Shown in pieces: positions 1 to 8,693 of a stretch of DNA of 64,000 nucleotides (positions are counted from its first letter, which is position 1; each line of letters begins with the position of its first letter). The DNA lies in contig OY970298.1 in assembly GCA_963716215.1 (NCBI GenBank), positions 1-64,000 of the forward strand, given 5' to 3'. The position numbers and the translations under genes were made by a program. A model generated the notes under the pieces. The model saw only the letters and a list, made by a program, of their open reading frames with translations, was not told the origin of the DNA and ran no database searches. The stretch is from JACVRW01 sp963716215. Lineage in GTDB: Bacteria; Actinomycetota; Thermoleophilia; Solirubrobacterales; Thermoleophilaceae.

Positions 1-546
1 CCGCTCACGCCAAGGGCACGATGCGTGAGATCGACGAGGCGCTCAACGGCGGCTCGACTACCTGTTCGTCGCGACCAGCACGACCGGCACACTGCGTGGG
101 TGCGCCGCCTACGTGGATGCGCCCCAGGCCGGGCACGCGTCATCGCCGTCGATGCCCTCGGCAGCGCCCTGTTCGGGGGCGCGCGCACCAGCGACGGCTT
201 CCCGGCTTTGGAGCGGGCGTCGCCACCGGGCTCTCGAAGCGAGCCTGGTTCGACCGCTTGGCGAGGATCGACGATCTCGCCTGCGTGATCGGCTGCCGCC
301 GGCTGGTCGGTCGCGAAGCCCTCTTCGTCGGCGCGTCCTCGGGCGCGGTCGCCGCCGCGTTCGATTCCCTCGCCGACGCGATCGAGCCGGGCAGCCGCTG
401 CGCGCTGATTCTCGCCGACGGCGGGGCCGGCTATCTCGACACCGTCTACAGCGACGAGTGGGTCGAGGCGGAGCTCGGACTGCGAAGCCGGGCGGGTCGC
501 CGAGCTGGTCTCCGGAAGCGCCGGTCGCCGCCCGGTTGAGGCGTGA
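1..546 (+). pseudogene. SbnA-like PLP-dependent synthase, 5'-truncated by the window and frameshifted
   Basis: Resembles the PLP-dependent cysteine-synthase-fold enzyme SbnA, which joins O-phosphoserine and glutamate to make N-(2-amino-2-carboxyethyl)-glutamate, a 2,3-diaminopropionate precursor. Family-like segments appear in changing frames: HAKGTMREIDEALNGG at the left edge, LFVATSTTGTLRGCAAYV, RVIAVDALGSALFGG, then CVIGCRRLVGREALFVGASS and GYLDTVYSDEWV. About four single-base shifts (near 53, 115, 195 and 485) are needed to read through. The corrected C-terminus ends at TGA 544-546. The CVIGCRRLV and ASSG signatures favour SbnA over ordinary CysK. The indels look like sequence error rather than decay because both flanks of each stay family-like. 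The start lies outside the window. Confidence 0.68.
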
Positions 547-2174
547 CAAGGGGACCGCGTGAGCGCCTGCGGGTCGCGATCGTCGGCGGGGGCCCGAAGG
601 GCCTGTACGCACTCGAGCGGCTGCTCGCTCACGCGGCCGAGGCGGACGCCCACCTCGACGTCGCCCTGTTCGACCCGGCCGAGCCCCCGGGGCGGGGCCC
701 AACTACGCCCCCGATCTGCCGGGGTACCTGCTGATGAACTTCGCCGCGGAACAGATCGACATGTGGCCGCGGCGGGGTGCTCCCGCTGCCAGTCGGCAGT
801 TGCCCAACTTTCTCGGAGTGGCGCGATCCCGCCGACCCTCAGTTCGCAGACACGCTATCCGGCCCGAGCTTCGGTTGGCCGCTACCTCGCCGAGGGCCTC
901 GGGCACCTGCTCGCAACGGCCCCGGCTGCGGTCCGGATCGACCATCGCCGCTCGCGGATCGGAGCTTGACCCGCGGTGATGGGAAGTGGATCACCGATTC
1001 CGGCCGCTTCCAGGAGGTGCTGCTGGCGCTCGGCCACGCGCAGCGATCGGAGGCGGACTCGATCGCGACGCCATCGGCCGCGAGTCAGGCTCGTGCCGGC
1101 GGTCTTCCCGGTGGCCGAGATGCTGGACGAGGCCATGGTCCCTCCCGCTCGCGGGTCGCGATCCGGGGGTTCGCGCTGACGATGATCGACGCCGCGTTGG
1201 CGCTGACCGAGGGACGAGGTGGGCGTTTCGACCTGAACGCGGCGGCCCAGCGCCTGCGGTATCAGGACGGTGACCGCTCGCCGGCGGTGATCCTGCCGTT
1301 CTCGCGCAGCGGCCGGCCGATGCTGGCAAAGCCCGACCCGGAGTCGTCGCGAGAGCGCGAGCTCGACGGCTGCTCGGCCCGGCCTTGGACCGCGTCGCTC
1401 GGCCTGCCGTCGCCGATCGACGGTCGCCGCGACCTCGCCGGCACTGGGCGCCGTCGCGGCCGAAGCGCTCGTCGGCTGGGGTCCGAGCGAGGAGGTAACG
1501 GAGCTTCGGGCGGGCTCGAAGCAGCGCTGGGATCGAGCCGCCGCGCGCCGAATTCTCGGCGGCGGCGGAGCTCGGCGTTCGCTCGCGATCGCTGCCGGGA
1601 CGAGCCGCCCGACCTGCAGTGGGCGCTGGGCCACGCGTGGCGCGCCGTACCCGGCGATCGTCGCCCGTCTCGGCGCCAACGGCCTCGAGCCCGGGCAGTG
1701 GCCGGCGTTCCGGCGCTTCGCGCGCGAGATGGAGCGGATCGCCTTCGGGCCGCCGCCGGTCAACGCCGCGAAGCTCGCGGCGCTGATCGACGCCGGCGTG
1801 GTCGACCGCCTCCTCGCGCGGGCGAGCTCGAGCTGCGGTCGGAATCGACCTGGTTGGCGCAGCCGGGCGGGGAGCGCGCGTCGACGTCGTCATCGACGCC
1901 GTGCTCCCGGGCCCGGGGCGTCGGGCTCGCCCAGCTCCGATTCCGCGCCTGATCGCGCGACGGGCTCGTCCGCGTCGCGACCGGGCGGCGCGGATCTGGA
2001 GCTGACTCCGGACCGCTGCGTCGGCGCCGACGGCGAGCCGACGCCCGGGCCTCGCCGCGATCGGGCGACCGACCGAGGACTGGGTGATCGGCAACGACAC
2101 GCTGAGCCGCGACCGCTGCACCGAGCCCGATCGCTGGGCGAGGCGGGTCGTCGAGAGCGCGGTCCGCGCGATGA
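543..2174 (+). pseudogene. FAD/NAD(P)-binding oxidoreductase-like protein (PF13454 type), many frameshifts
   Basis: The N-terminus has a dinucleotide-binding loop, LRVAIVGGGPKGLYALERL, as in the FAD-NAD(P)-binding family found in siderophore and small-metabolite loci. Later segments fit the same family in shifted frames: GYLLMNFAAEQIDMWP, VAIRGFALTMIDAALALTEG, ILPFSRSGRPMLAKPD, FRRFAREMERIAFGPPPVN and DWVIGNDTLSRDR. The start is GTG 543, overlapping the SbnA stop, or GTG 559 with an indel soon after. The corrected end would overlap the next gene's ATG at 2171. At least six indels are needed, so no intact frame exists. Its reaction is unknown; the context suggests oxidation of a diaminopropionate-derived intermediate. 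Confidence 0.6.
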
Positions 2175-3591
2175 GCGACCCGCGTTCAGGCTGCGCTGTG
2201 GAGTCGCGCCGCTGCGCGGGCGGCTCGAGCCGTGGCAGGTCGAGCTCTGCCGCCGACCCCGCCCGGCTGGCGGCGCTGCTCGACGAGCACGGCTCGCCGC
2301 TCAACCTGATCGACCCCGAGCCGATGGCGCGCAACGCGCCGAGCTCAGGGCGCGGCGCGCGCGCCACGACTCGACGCTCGAGGTCTTCTTCGCCCGCAAG
2401 GCGAACAAGGCGCTCTGCCTTCGTCGACGCGGCGCGCGCGAACTCGGGCTCGGCGTCGACGTCGCCAGCGAGCAGGAGCTGCGCCAGGCGCTCGAACGCG
2501 GCGTCGCGCCGCCGACCTGGTCATGACCGCGGCGGTCAAGCCGCGGGCCCTGCTCGAGCTCTGCGTCGATCGGGCGACCGTCGGCGATCGACAACGAGGA
2601 TGAGCTCGACCTGCTGACCGCGTGCGCGCGGCCGGAGCGGACCGACGCCGCTCGCGATGCGGCTCGCTCCGCAGCCGGCGGGCCAGCCGACGCGCTTCGG
2701 GATCGCGCGGTCGGCATCGCTCGACCTGGTCGACCGCGGGCGGCATCGACGCGTCGAGCTCGCCGGCCTCCATTTCCACCTCGACGGCTACGACCCGGCG
2801 ACCGCGTCGCGGCGATCGCCGAGGCGCTCGGGCTGGTCGACCAGCTGCGCGAGCGCGGCCAGCGATCGCGCTTCATCGACATCGGCGGCGGCATCCCGAT
2901 GAGCTACCTCGACTCCGCCGAGCAGTGGGAGCGCTTCTGGCGCGAGCACCGAGGCGGGCTGCTCGGTCAGCGCGAGCCGATGACCTTCGACGGGCACGGC
3001 CTCGGCCTGCGCGTCGACGCGGCGAGGTCGTCGGCCTGCCCGAGCCGTCTATCCGTTCCACCAGCCGGTCGCGCGGCGCCTGGCTCGAGCGAGGTCTCGC
3101 GGCCCGCTGCCGGATGCCGGCGCGGACACGTCGCCGAGGCGCTGCCGAGCGCGGGCTCGAGCTGCGCTGCGAGCCGGGACGCGCGCTGCTCGACGGCTGC
3201 GGCATCGACCGCGGCCCGGGTCGAGTTCCGAAAGCAGCGCGCCGACGGCACCTGGCTGATCGGCCTGGCGATGAACCGGACCCAGTGCCGCTCGACCTCC
3301 GACGACTTCCTCGTCGATCCGCTGCTCGTCCGGCCGCGACTCGCGCCGGCGAGCCGACCGGACCGATCGAGGGGTACCTGGTCGGCGCCTACTGCATCGA
3401 GCGCGAGCTGCTGACCTGGCGACGGCTGCGGTTCCCGAGCGGCGTCGCGGTCGGCGACATCGTCGTCTTCCCGAACACGGCCGGCTATCTGATGCACATC
3501 CTCGAGAGCGCCTCGCACCAGATCCCGCTGGCGCGGAACCTCGTCGTCGGCGCGGCGCGGCCGCGCTCGACCCGATCGAGGCTCAAAATGA
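2171..3591 (+). pseudogene. Y4yA-family PLP-dependent (type III fold) decarboxylase, frameshifted
   Basis: Related to diaminopimelate/ornithine-type decarboxylases and to SbnH, the decarboxylase of staphyloferrin B synthesis. Conserved pieces in rotating frames are LLDEHGSPLNLIDPEPMARN, the PLP-lysine region EVFFARKANKAL, LGVDVASEQELRQALERGV, GLHFHLDGYDPA, RFIDIGGGIPMSYLDSAEQW, then IGLAMNRTQCRSTSDDFLVD (a strong Y4yA signature), YLVGAYCIERELLTWRRL and FPNTAGYLMHILESASHQIP. Rhizobial y4yA also sits beside a cysteine-synthase-like gene, which fits the SbnA-like neighbour. Several single-base shifts break the frame. The start at ATG 2171 overlaps the preceding gene. The stop overlaps the ATG of the ATP-grasp gene. 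Confidence 0.68.
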
Positions 3592-4472
3592 GTGTCTCCG
3601 AGACCGCCAGGGTGCTCCTGTGCTGGGAAGCGGCCGAGGTGAACTCGTGGAACCCGGTGCTTGCCCGGCGCCTGAGAGCCGATGGCTTCGAGGTCACCGA
3701 GGTCCACGACCTTGACCAGCTGCGCGCCCTCGACCTCACCGACTTCGACGTCTGCCTACCGCGATTTCGCGCCTGCGCGGCCCACATGGTTTGCGTCGAC
3801 GAGCTGCTCGTCGATTCCGGTCTGCCGATGATCAACTCGCGCTCGACGAGGCGACGGTGCGAGGACAAGGGCCTCGCCCACCTGGCCTTCGAGCGCCACG
3901 ACATCCCCCAGCCGCCGTCGTTCGTACTCAGCGCTGACGGGATCGCGGATCGCGCGGCTCAGTGGTCCGGCGAAACGCTGCTCAAGCCCTTGTCGGGCAG
4001 CCGCGGCGACGGGATCGAGATCTTGCCGAGCATGGAAGCGGCGATCGAGCGCGGGATCCAGCGCCGAGAGGACCTGCTGGTCCAGCGGATGATCTGGCCG
4101 GCGCGCAGCTGGCGGGTGATCGTCGGGCGCTCCTGCGGGGTCGTCGACCCCTACTGGCGCCGCCCGGCGCGATCGGACGATCGGGTGCTCAGCATCTCGA
4201 CGGGGGCCAGCATCGTCCGCGATCCACTCTCGGACTCGGCGAGCCGGATCGCGGAGCGGATGCTCGATGCGGTCGACGGCGATCTGCTCGCCGTCGATCT
4301 GCTCGAGGCCGACGGGCAGACCTACGCGCTCGAGATCAATCACAACTTCGACGCCCACGGCGGCTCGCGGCCGGCGGTCGACGCCTTCCGGATCGAGATC
4401 TCGGCGGCTCGGCAGCGCCTCCGTTTTCGACCTCACAACGCGGGTAGACCGGCCCGGTCCCCGATCCTCTGA
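3588..4472 (+). CDS. RimK-like ATP-grasp ligase
   Basis: An intact 294-residue protein. The N-terminal Rossmann-like part (LLCWEAAEVNSWNPVLARRL) is followed by an ATP-grasp core: LKPLSGSRGDGIEIL (nucleotide and phosphate loop), LLVQRMI (adenine-contact strand), then LLAVDLLEADGQTYALEINH with the metal-binding E-x-N. ATP-grasp enzymes of this kind join a carboxylate to an amine through an acyl phosphate, as in RimK, LysX and peptide-tailoring ligases. The ATG directly abuts the decarboxylase and the stop lies 9 nt before the catalase gene. It probably ligates the amino acid made by the preceding enzymes, but the substrate cannot be read from the sequence. Confidence 0.8.
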   Translation: MSVSETARVLLCWEAAEVNSWNPVLARRLRADGFEVTEVHDLDQLRALDLTDFDVCLPRFRACAAHMVCVDELLVDSGLPMINSRSTRRRCEDKGLAHLAFERHDIPQPPSFVLSADGIADRAAQWSGETLLKPLSGSRGDGIEILPSMEAAIERGIQRREDLLVQRMIWPARSWRVIVGRSCGVVDPYWRRPARSDDRVLSISTGASIVRDPLSDSASRIAERMLDAVDGDLLAVDLLEADGQTYALEINHNFDAHGGSRPAVDAFRIEISAARQRLRFRPHNAGRPARSPIL

Positions 4473-4481
4473 GGTGATTCC

Positions 4482-5460
4482 ATGATCCTCCGCATCGACC
4501 GCCACGCCGCCGAGCTGCCGCCCCCGTCCGATCCCGACCCGAAGGGCGCCGCCTGCGTCCAGGAGCTGCTCGGCGGCAAGTACGGCGAGATGTCGACGCT
4601 GATGAACTACACGTTCCAGTCGTTCAACTTCCGCAACCGCCAGGGCGCCCGGCCGTTCTACGACCTGGTCGCGAACATCGCGGCCGAGGAGTTCGGCCAC
4701 ATCGAGATCGTCTCGGCGGCGATCAACACGATGCTCACCGACCCGTCGAAGGCGAGGAGACAGGCGCCGACCGAGGTCGACGGCGCCGACTTCGCGCAAC
4801 CCCCAGCACTTCATCGCCGGCGGCCGGGCCGCGCTGCCGCAGGACTCGAAGGGCAACCCCTGGAACGGCGACTACGTCCACGCCTCCGGCGACCTGGTCG
4901 AGGATCTGACCCACAACTTCTTCCTCGAGACCGGAGCGCGCAACAACAAGCTCAAGGTCTACGAGATGGTCGACCACCCGGCCGCGCGGGCGCTGACCGG
5001 CTACCTGCTCTGTCGCGGCGGCGTCCATCAGGTCGCCTACGCGCGAGCGATCGAGAAGCTCACCGGCGCCGACCTGATGAAGCTGTTCCCGAGCCCGCGG
5101 ATCCCGACCGAGAAGATCCCCGAGTGCCAGCCGCACATCGAGAAGGGCGAGCACCTGAAGCTCTACCGCTTCTCGCAGAGCGACTACCTGGAGCTCGGCG
5201 CGGTCTTCAACGGCCCGCACCCGGAGACCGGCGAGGAGCTCGAGGTCGTCAACGAGGCGCCCGAGGGCGTCCCGCCGATGGACCTGCCCTCGCAGCCCGA
5301 CGTGTTCGCACCCGACTACGCGCCCGAGGAGATCGCCGAGATCGCGGCGAAGCTGCGCACCGAGGCCGGGCATGTCGGAGCAGCCCAGCGGCGTGGTCGC
5401 CAACAACGGAGGCGGCGAGCAGAGGGCGTCGTCGACAAGGTCAAGGACGCGGTCAGCTGA
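4482..5460 (+). pseudogene. Manganese (non-haem) catalase, frameshifted
   Basis: A di-manganese catalase that splits H2O2. The start ATG has a GAGGTGA ribosome-binding site. N-terminal part: QELLGGKYGEMSTLMNYTFQ and AAEEFGHIEIVSAAIN (an ExxH metal pair). A single-base shift near 4795 moves the reading to HFIAGGRAALPQDSKGNPWN, DLVEDLTHNFFLETGARNN and LLCRGGVHQVAYARA, which supply the remaining Glu/His ligands. A second pair of shifts between about 5375 and 5430 disturbs a glycine/asparagine-rich linker before a VVDKVKDAVS tail. Corrected length is about 325 residues, normal for actinobacterial Mn-catalases. The fold and ligands look complete, so the breaks are most likely sequence errors. Confidence 0.85.
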
Positions 5461-5500
5461 TCGGCGCCCGCGACCTGACGGCCCGCGACCCGGAGTGCTG

Positions 5501-6112
5501 ATGCGAGCCCTGATCATCAACTGCACCCTCAAGCCGTCCCCGGCGACGTCGAACACCGCGGCGCTCGCGGCGGTCGTCGAGGAGGCGCTGCGCGAGCACG
5601 GCGTGGAGACCGAGGCGGTCCGCGCCGTCGACCACGCGATCAAGCCCGGGGTCGAGTCGGTAATGGGCGAAGGCGACGAGTGGCCTGGGATCCGGGAGAA
5701 GCTGCTCACCAGCGAGATCCTTGTGATCGCCACGCCAACCTGGCTCGGACGCCCGGCAAGCGTCACCCAGCGGGTGCTCGAGCGCATGGACGCACTGATC
5801 GCCGAGACCGACGACGACGGGCGTCCGCTCGCCTACAACCGGGTCGCGGGCGTGGTGGTGACAGGGAACGAGGACGGCGCCCACCACGTGATCTCCGAGG
5901 TCGCCGGGGCCTTGATCGACATCGGCTACACGATCCCCGCCCAGGCGTGGACGTACTGGAACAAGGGCCCGGGCCCCGGCGACGACTATCTCGACGCCGA
6001 CGACGACGAGGGCAAGGAGTGGTCGCGGACCACCGGGCGGGCAGCCGCTCAGAACCTGGTCGGCGTGGCGAGGGCGCTGGCGCAGGAGCCGCTCGGGCCG
6101 CCACCGAGCTGA
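5501..6112 (+). CDS. NADPH-dependent FMN reductase / flavodoxin-family protein
   Basis: An intact 203-residue flavodoxin-fold protein. The N-terminus MRALIINCTLKPSPATSNT is the phosphate-binding loop of WrbA- and NAD(P)H:FMN-reductase-type proteins. Further segments are EILVIATPTWLGRPASVTQ and VAGVVVTGNEDGAHHVISEV, which surround the flavin ring. An acidic C-terminal stretch (DDYLDADDDEGKEWS) resembles the family's substrate-proximal loop. It lies 40 nt after the Mn-catalase on the same strand, so a joint redox-stress role is plausible. The electron acceptor is not known. The ATG is the first in frame after the catalase stop, and no strong Shine-Dalgarno is visible. Confidence 0.78.
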   Translation: MRALIINCTLKPSPATSNTAALAAVVEEALREHGVETEAVRAVDHAIKPGVESVMGEGDEWPGIREKLLTSEILVIATPTWLGRPASVTQRVLERMDALIAETDDDGRPLAYNRVAGVVVTGNEDGAHHVISEVAGALIDIGYTIPAQAWTYWNKGPGPGDDYLDADDDEGKEWSRTTGRAAAQNLVGVARALAQEPLGPPPS

Positions 6113-6135
6113 GCTCGCAGGCCGCCCGCCTTGCG

Positions 6136-6500
6136 TCAGCCTTCGGTGGTCAACCGCACGCGTAGCGTGACGACGATTGATTTGGCCTCACCCGAGTCGT
6201 CAGCCGCCTTTCGAAGCTCGTCGCGAATCGCCGAGGCGTGCTGCTTCCAGGATTTGTCGTTGCTCAGGTCGCCAGGCGACAGCTCGATCGTCTCCGCCTC
6301 GAGCTCAAGATCCTGCTGCCGAGGCGGGAGCGGGTGGGCGAGCTCGAATCGGCGACGGGTCGCCTTGTCCAGGTGGGCTCGAGCCTCCGAGCGGTCCTCA
6401 TCGGTCGGCGCACCGGACAGCAGGCGCTCGCGGAGGTCGCCTGTGCCGTCGCCGCCCCCGAATGGGCCCCTGACTCGGCGGCGCCGCCGCCGGAGGTCAT
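6136..6500 (-). pseudogene. Small conserved hypothetical protein (~121 aa) with one homopolymer frameshift
   Basis: The ATG at 6500 overlaps the dioxygenase stop (ATGA), so translation is coupled. The frame starts MTSGGGAAESGAHSG and then fails. Adding one G to the run of five near 6454-6458 restores a continuous acidic/basic protein containing GDLRERLLSGAPTDEDRSEA, RRFELAHPLPPRQQDLELEA, SWKQHASAIRDELRKAADD and the C-terminus SIVVTLRVRLTTEG before the stop at 6136-6138. No family is recognised. Its position as last gene behind a ferredoxin reductase and an intradiol dioxygenase suggests an accessory role in that operon. Confidence 0.55.
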
Positions 6501-7120
6501 CGTGAGGGCTCGCCTCGCGCTTCGAGACGCGGTAGGCCGCTCAGGCGCATGCCGAACGCCGTCGACAGACCCTGCTCTGGGTCGTCCACGGTCTTCGCAA
6601 TCAGCTCGGGGACGAAGATGGTGTCGCTGGCATTTGTCGTGTCCCTCTCGGGACGTTCGTCGTAGGGACTCGTGGCGAGCACAGCTGCGTTGATCTCTTC
6701 CGCGAAGAAGATCTGCGTTGTGAAGGTGGACGTCGTCTCGTCCTTGGCGAACGTCCTCACGCGCACGTGGATGTGCAGGGTGCGGCCCTCATACCACCCC
6801 GGGTAGATCGTCTGGAACACGACCCTTCCGTCGTCCCCGGATATCTGACAGCCCCGAAGGAAGGTCTGCCCACCGGTATCGGCGCGCGGCTGCAGTGGCT
6901 CGTCGGAGTAGAGGCCGAGAGCATTGGCCTGCCAGATGTCGACGACAGCGCCCGGGTAGGGACTGCAGGCCGCATTCGCCTCGTAGACGCCGAGGACCAG
7001 AGTCAGCGCAACCCCGGTCTGGCCCTCGGTGACGTCTGCGCGTTTGAGCCGGTCGTCGACCCAGTAGGGACCCTCCGTGGTTTCAGGAGTGAGCGTGCAG
7101 TTGAGCGTGGCCGGGTCCAT
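6497..7120 (-). CDS. Intradiol ring-cleavage dioxygenase-like protein
   Basis: A 207-residue protein of the protocatechuate/catechol intradiol dioxygenase superfamily, the actinobacterial single-domain type beginning LNCTLTPETTEGPYWVDD. The core has GAVVDIWQANALGLYSDE (Tyr/His iron environment), FLRGCQISGDDGRVVFQTIY and PGWYEGRTLHIHVRVR, where Tyr and two His complete the Fe(III) site. These enzymes open catechol-type rings between the hydroxyls. The in-frame ATG at 7189 overlaps the upstream gene by 55 nt, so the ATG at 7120 with an upstream GAGAAG was preferred. There is no signal peptide in this form. It is downstream of a ferredoxin reductase and overlaps the next small gene by ATGA. Confidence 0.8.
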   Translation of the reverse strand: MDPATLNCTLTPETTEGPYWVDDRLKRADVTEGQTGVALTLVLGVYEANAACSPYPGAVVDIWQANALGLYSDEPLQPRADTGGQTFLRGCQISGDDGRVVFQTIYPGWYEGRTLHIHVRVRTFAKDETTSTFTTQIFFAEEINAAVLATSPYDERPERDTTNASDTIFVPELIAKTVDDPEQGLSTAFGMRLSGLPRLEARGEPSR

Positions 7121-7134
7121 CTCGAGAAAGCTTC

Positions 7135-7362
7135 TCACCGATCGCTGTCTCTGGTCACGGTGCGGTGATTCGAAGCCAGCCGGTCCCACTCCCGAAACAT
7201 CTTCCGAAAGGGAGGCGACCTGAGCGCGTCCGTGGAAGGCAGAAGGTCGGTGGCGGCCCGCTCGGCGGCGGCGAGGTCGCCTCCGACCCGGCTCGATCTG
7301 CTCGTGTCCGATCTCGGCGCGGCCGTGCGATCCAGCTCCGGCAGGTGTCCATTGGAGCTCAT
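7135..7362 (-). CDS. Small hypothetical protein (75 aa) between ferredoxin reductase and dioxygenase
   Basis: The ATG at 7362 overlaps the stop of the ferredoxin reductase (TGATG), so it is probably translated by coupling. The 75-residue product is polar and Arg/Ser-rich, with an Ala-rich helix (GGDLAAAERAATDLLPST) and a C-terminal PPFRKMFREWDRLASNHRTV. No domain is recognised, and there are no cysteines or membrane segments. Since nearby genes carry frameshifts, it could also be a displaced fragment of a longer protein. The tight spacing on both sides favours a real operon member. Confidence 0.4.
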   Translation of the reverse strand: MSSNGHLPELDRTAAPRSDTSRSSRVGGDLAAAERAATDLLPSTDALRSPPFRKMFREWDRLASNHRTVTRDSDR

Positions 7363-8593
7363 CAGCCGGTCCGAGCGGCTCGAAGATGCGTCAGCGGGGT
7401 GTTCGGATCGGCGAGCATCCCTCGATCGACCACCTCTCGGGATCGGATCAGCTCGCGAATGGAGTCGTTGACCTCCCAGACGTTGACGTTCATCCCGGCC
7501 ACCACTCGCCCCTCGTCGAGCCAGAAGGCAACGAACTCCCGGCCCTCAACATCACCGCGAAAGACGACCTCATCCCAGTCGGTGGCATAGCCGCTGTATT
7601 CCATGCCGACGTCGTATTGGTCGGAGAAGAAGTACGGAATCTCGTCGTAGGCGACGGGCCTGGTCGAGCATCGCTCCCGCCACCGCCTGGCCCTGGCCTC
7701 GGGCGTTGGCCCAGTGCTCGACCCGGATGCGGCGTCCGTAGAAAGGGTGGTGGGCATTTGCGACGTCGCCGGCCGCGAACACCCCGGGGACGCTGGTCTC
7801 GAGGTGCTCATCGACCAGGATGCCGTTGTCGACCCGGATGCCGGCCGTCTCGGCCAGGCCGCAGCGCGGGGCGACGCCGATGCCGGCGACGACGAAGTCG
7901 GTCTCGATCGAGGCGCCGTCACGGGTCAGCACTCGTTCGACTGAGCCCTGGCCCTCGAAGCGCTCGACGGTGGTCTCGGGCAGGAACTCGACCCCGTGCT
8001 GGCGATGGATGTCGAGGTAGATCTGGCCGACCTCCGGACCGAGGACCCGCTCGAGCGGCAATGAGCCCATCTCGAGCACGGTCACCTCGACAGCCCTTCT
8101 GCCGAGCCGACGCGGCGATCTCTGCCCCGATCCAACCCGAGCCGATGACCACCAGGCGCTCCTGGCGTTCGAGGCGCTCGCGAATACGCTCGGAGTCGGC
8201 GACGGTTCGCAGGTAATGGATGCCCTCGAGCTCGGAGCCCGGAGCATCAAGGCGGCGAGGGCGCGCACCCGTTGCCAGCAGCAGCCGGTCATAGCCGAGG
8301 CGCCGATCGCCTTCGAGAAGCAGCTCCTGGACGCCGGTCTGGATCCCGGCCACCCTGGTCGAGGTCCAGAGCTCGATCTCATGCTCGCGGTAGAGCTCGG
8401 CCGCATGCACGTAGGGCTTCTCGCTCTCGCCGCGCAGATACTCCTTGGAGAGCGGCGGGCGCTCGTACGGCCGCTCGGCCTCGTCGCCGATCAGGATCAG
8501 GCGGCCATCGAAGCCCTGCTCGCGCAGGGTCTGGGCGGCCATGGCGCCGGCCAGGCCGGCCCCGACGATGACGAACCTCTGATCTGTGGGCAT
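7362..8593 (-). pseudogene. FAD-dependent ferredoxin/rubredoxin reductase, two frameshifts
   Basis: Transfers electrons from NAD(P)H through FAD to a ferredoxin, typically for an oxygenase. The start ATG 8593 has a strong AGGAGGAA ribosome-binding site. N-terminal FAD loop: FVIVGAGLAGAMAAQTLREQ; then RPYERPPLSKEYLRG and the NAD loop LVVIGSGWIGAEIAAS. A shift near 8095 leads into VTVLEMGSLPLERVLGPEVG and the second FAD motif VPGVFAAGDVANAHHPFYG. A shift near 7656-7662 leads into the reductase C-terminal domain (IPYFFSDQYDVGMEYSGYA). Corrected length is about 410 residues, normal for the family. It heads an operon with the 75-aa protein and the dioxygenase. No ferredoxin gene is visible here. 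Confidence 0.82.
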
Positions 8594-8642
8594 GCGTTCC
8601 TCCTGGAGATCGACTCGGTGCTTGCTTGGCGTCGGGCCGAGC

Positions 8643-8670
8643 GCGGTTCTTACCCGGCCGTAAGAACCGC
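8643..8670. promoter_or_regulatory. Perfect 11-bp inverted repeat between divergent genes (operator candidate)
   Basis: GCGGTTCTTAC, the 6-bp spacer CCGGCC, then GTAAGAACCGC, so the 28-bp element is fully symmetric. It sits in the 100-bp gap between the ferredoxin reductase (minus) and the patatin gene (plus), where a repressor of TetR or similar type would bind. A half-copy, GTAAGAACC, recurs at 9584-9592 just after the patatin gene. No regulator gene is adjacent. A hairpin role is less likely because it lies upstream of both genes. Confidence 0.55.
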
Positions 8671-8693
8671 CCCGACCCCGACGCCAATCCGGT

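Noticed and set aside
1..546. Ordinary cysteine synthase (CysK)
   Set aside because: Signatures CVIGCRRLVGREALFVGASS and YLDTVYSDEW fit SbnA-type synthases, and the Y4yA neighbour supports that.
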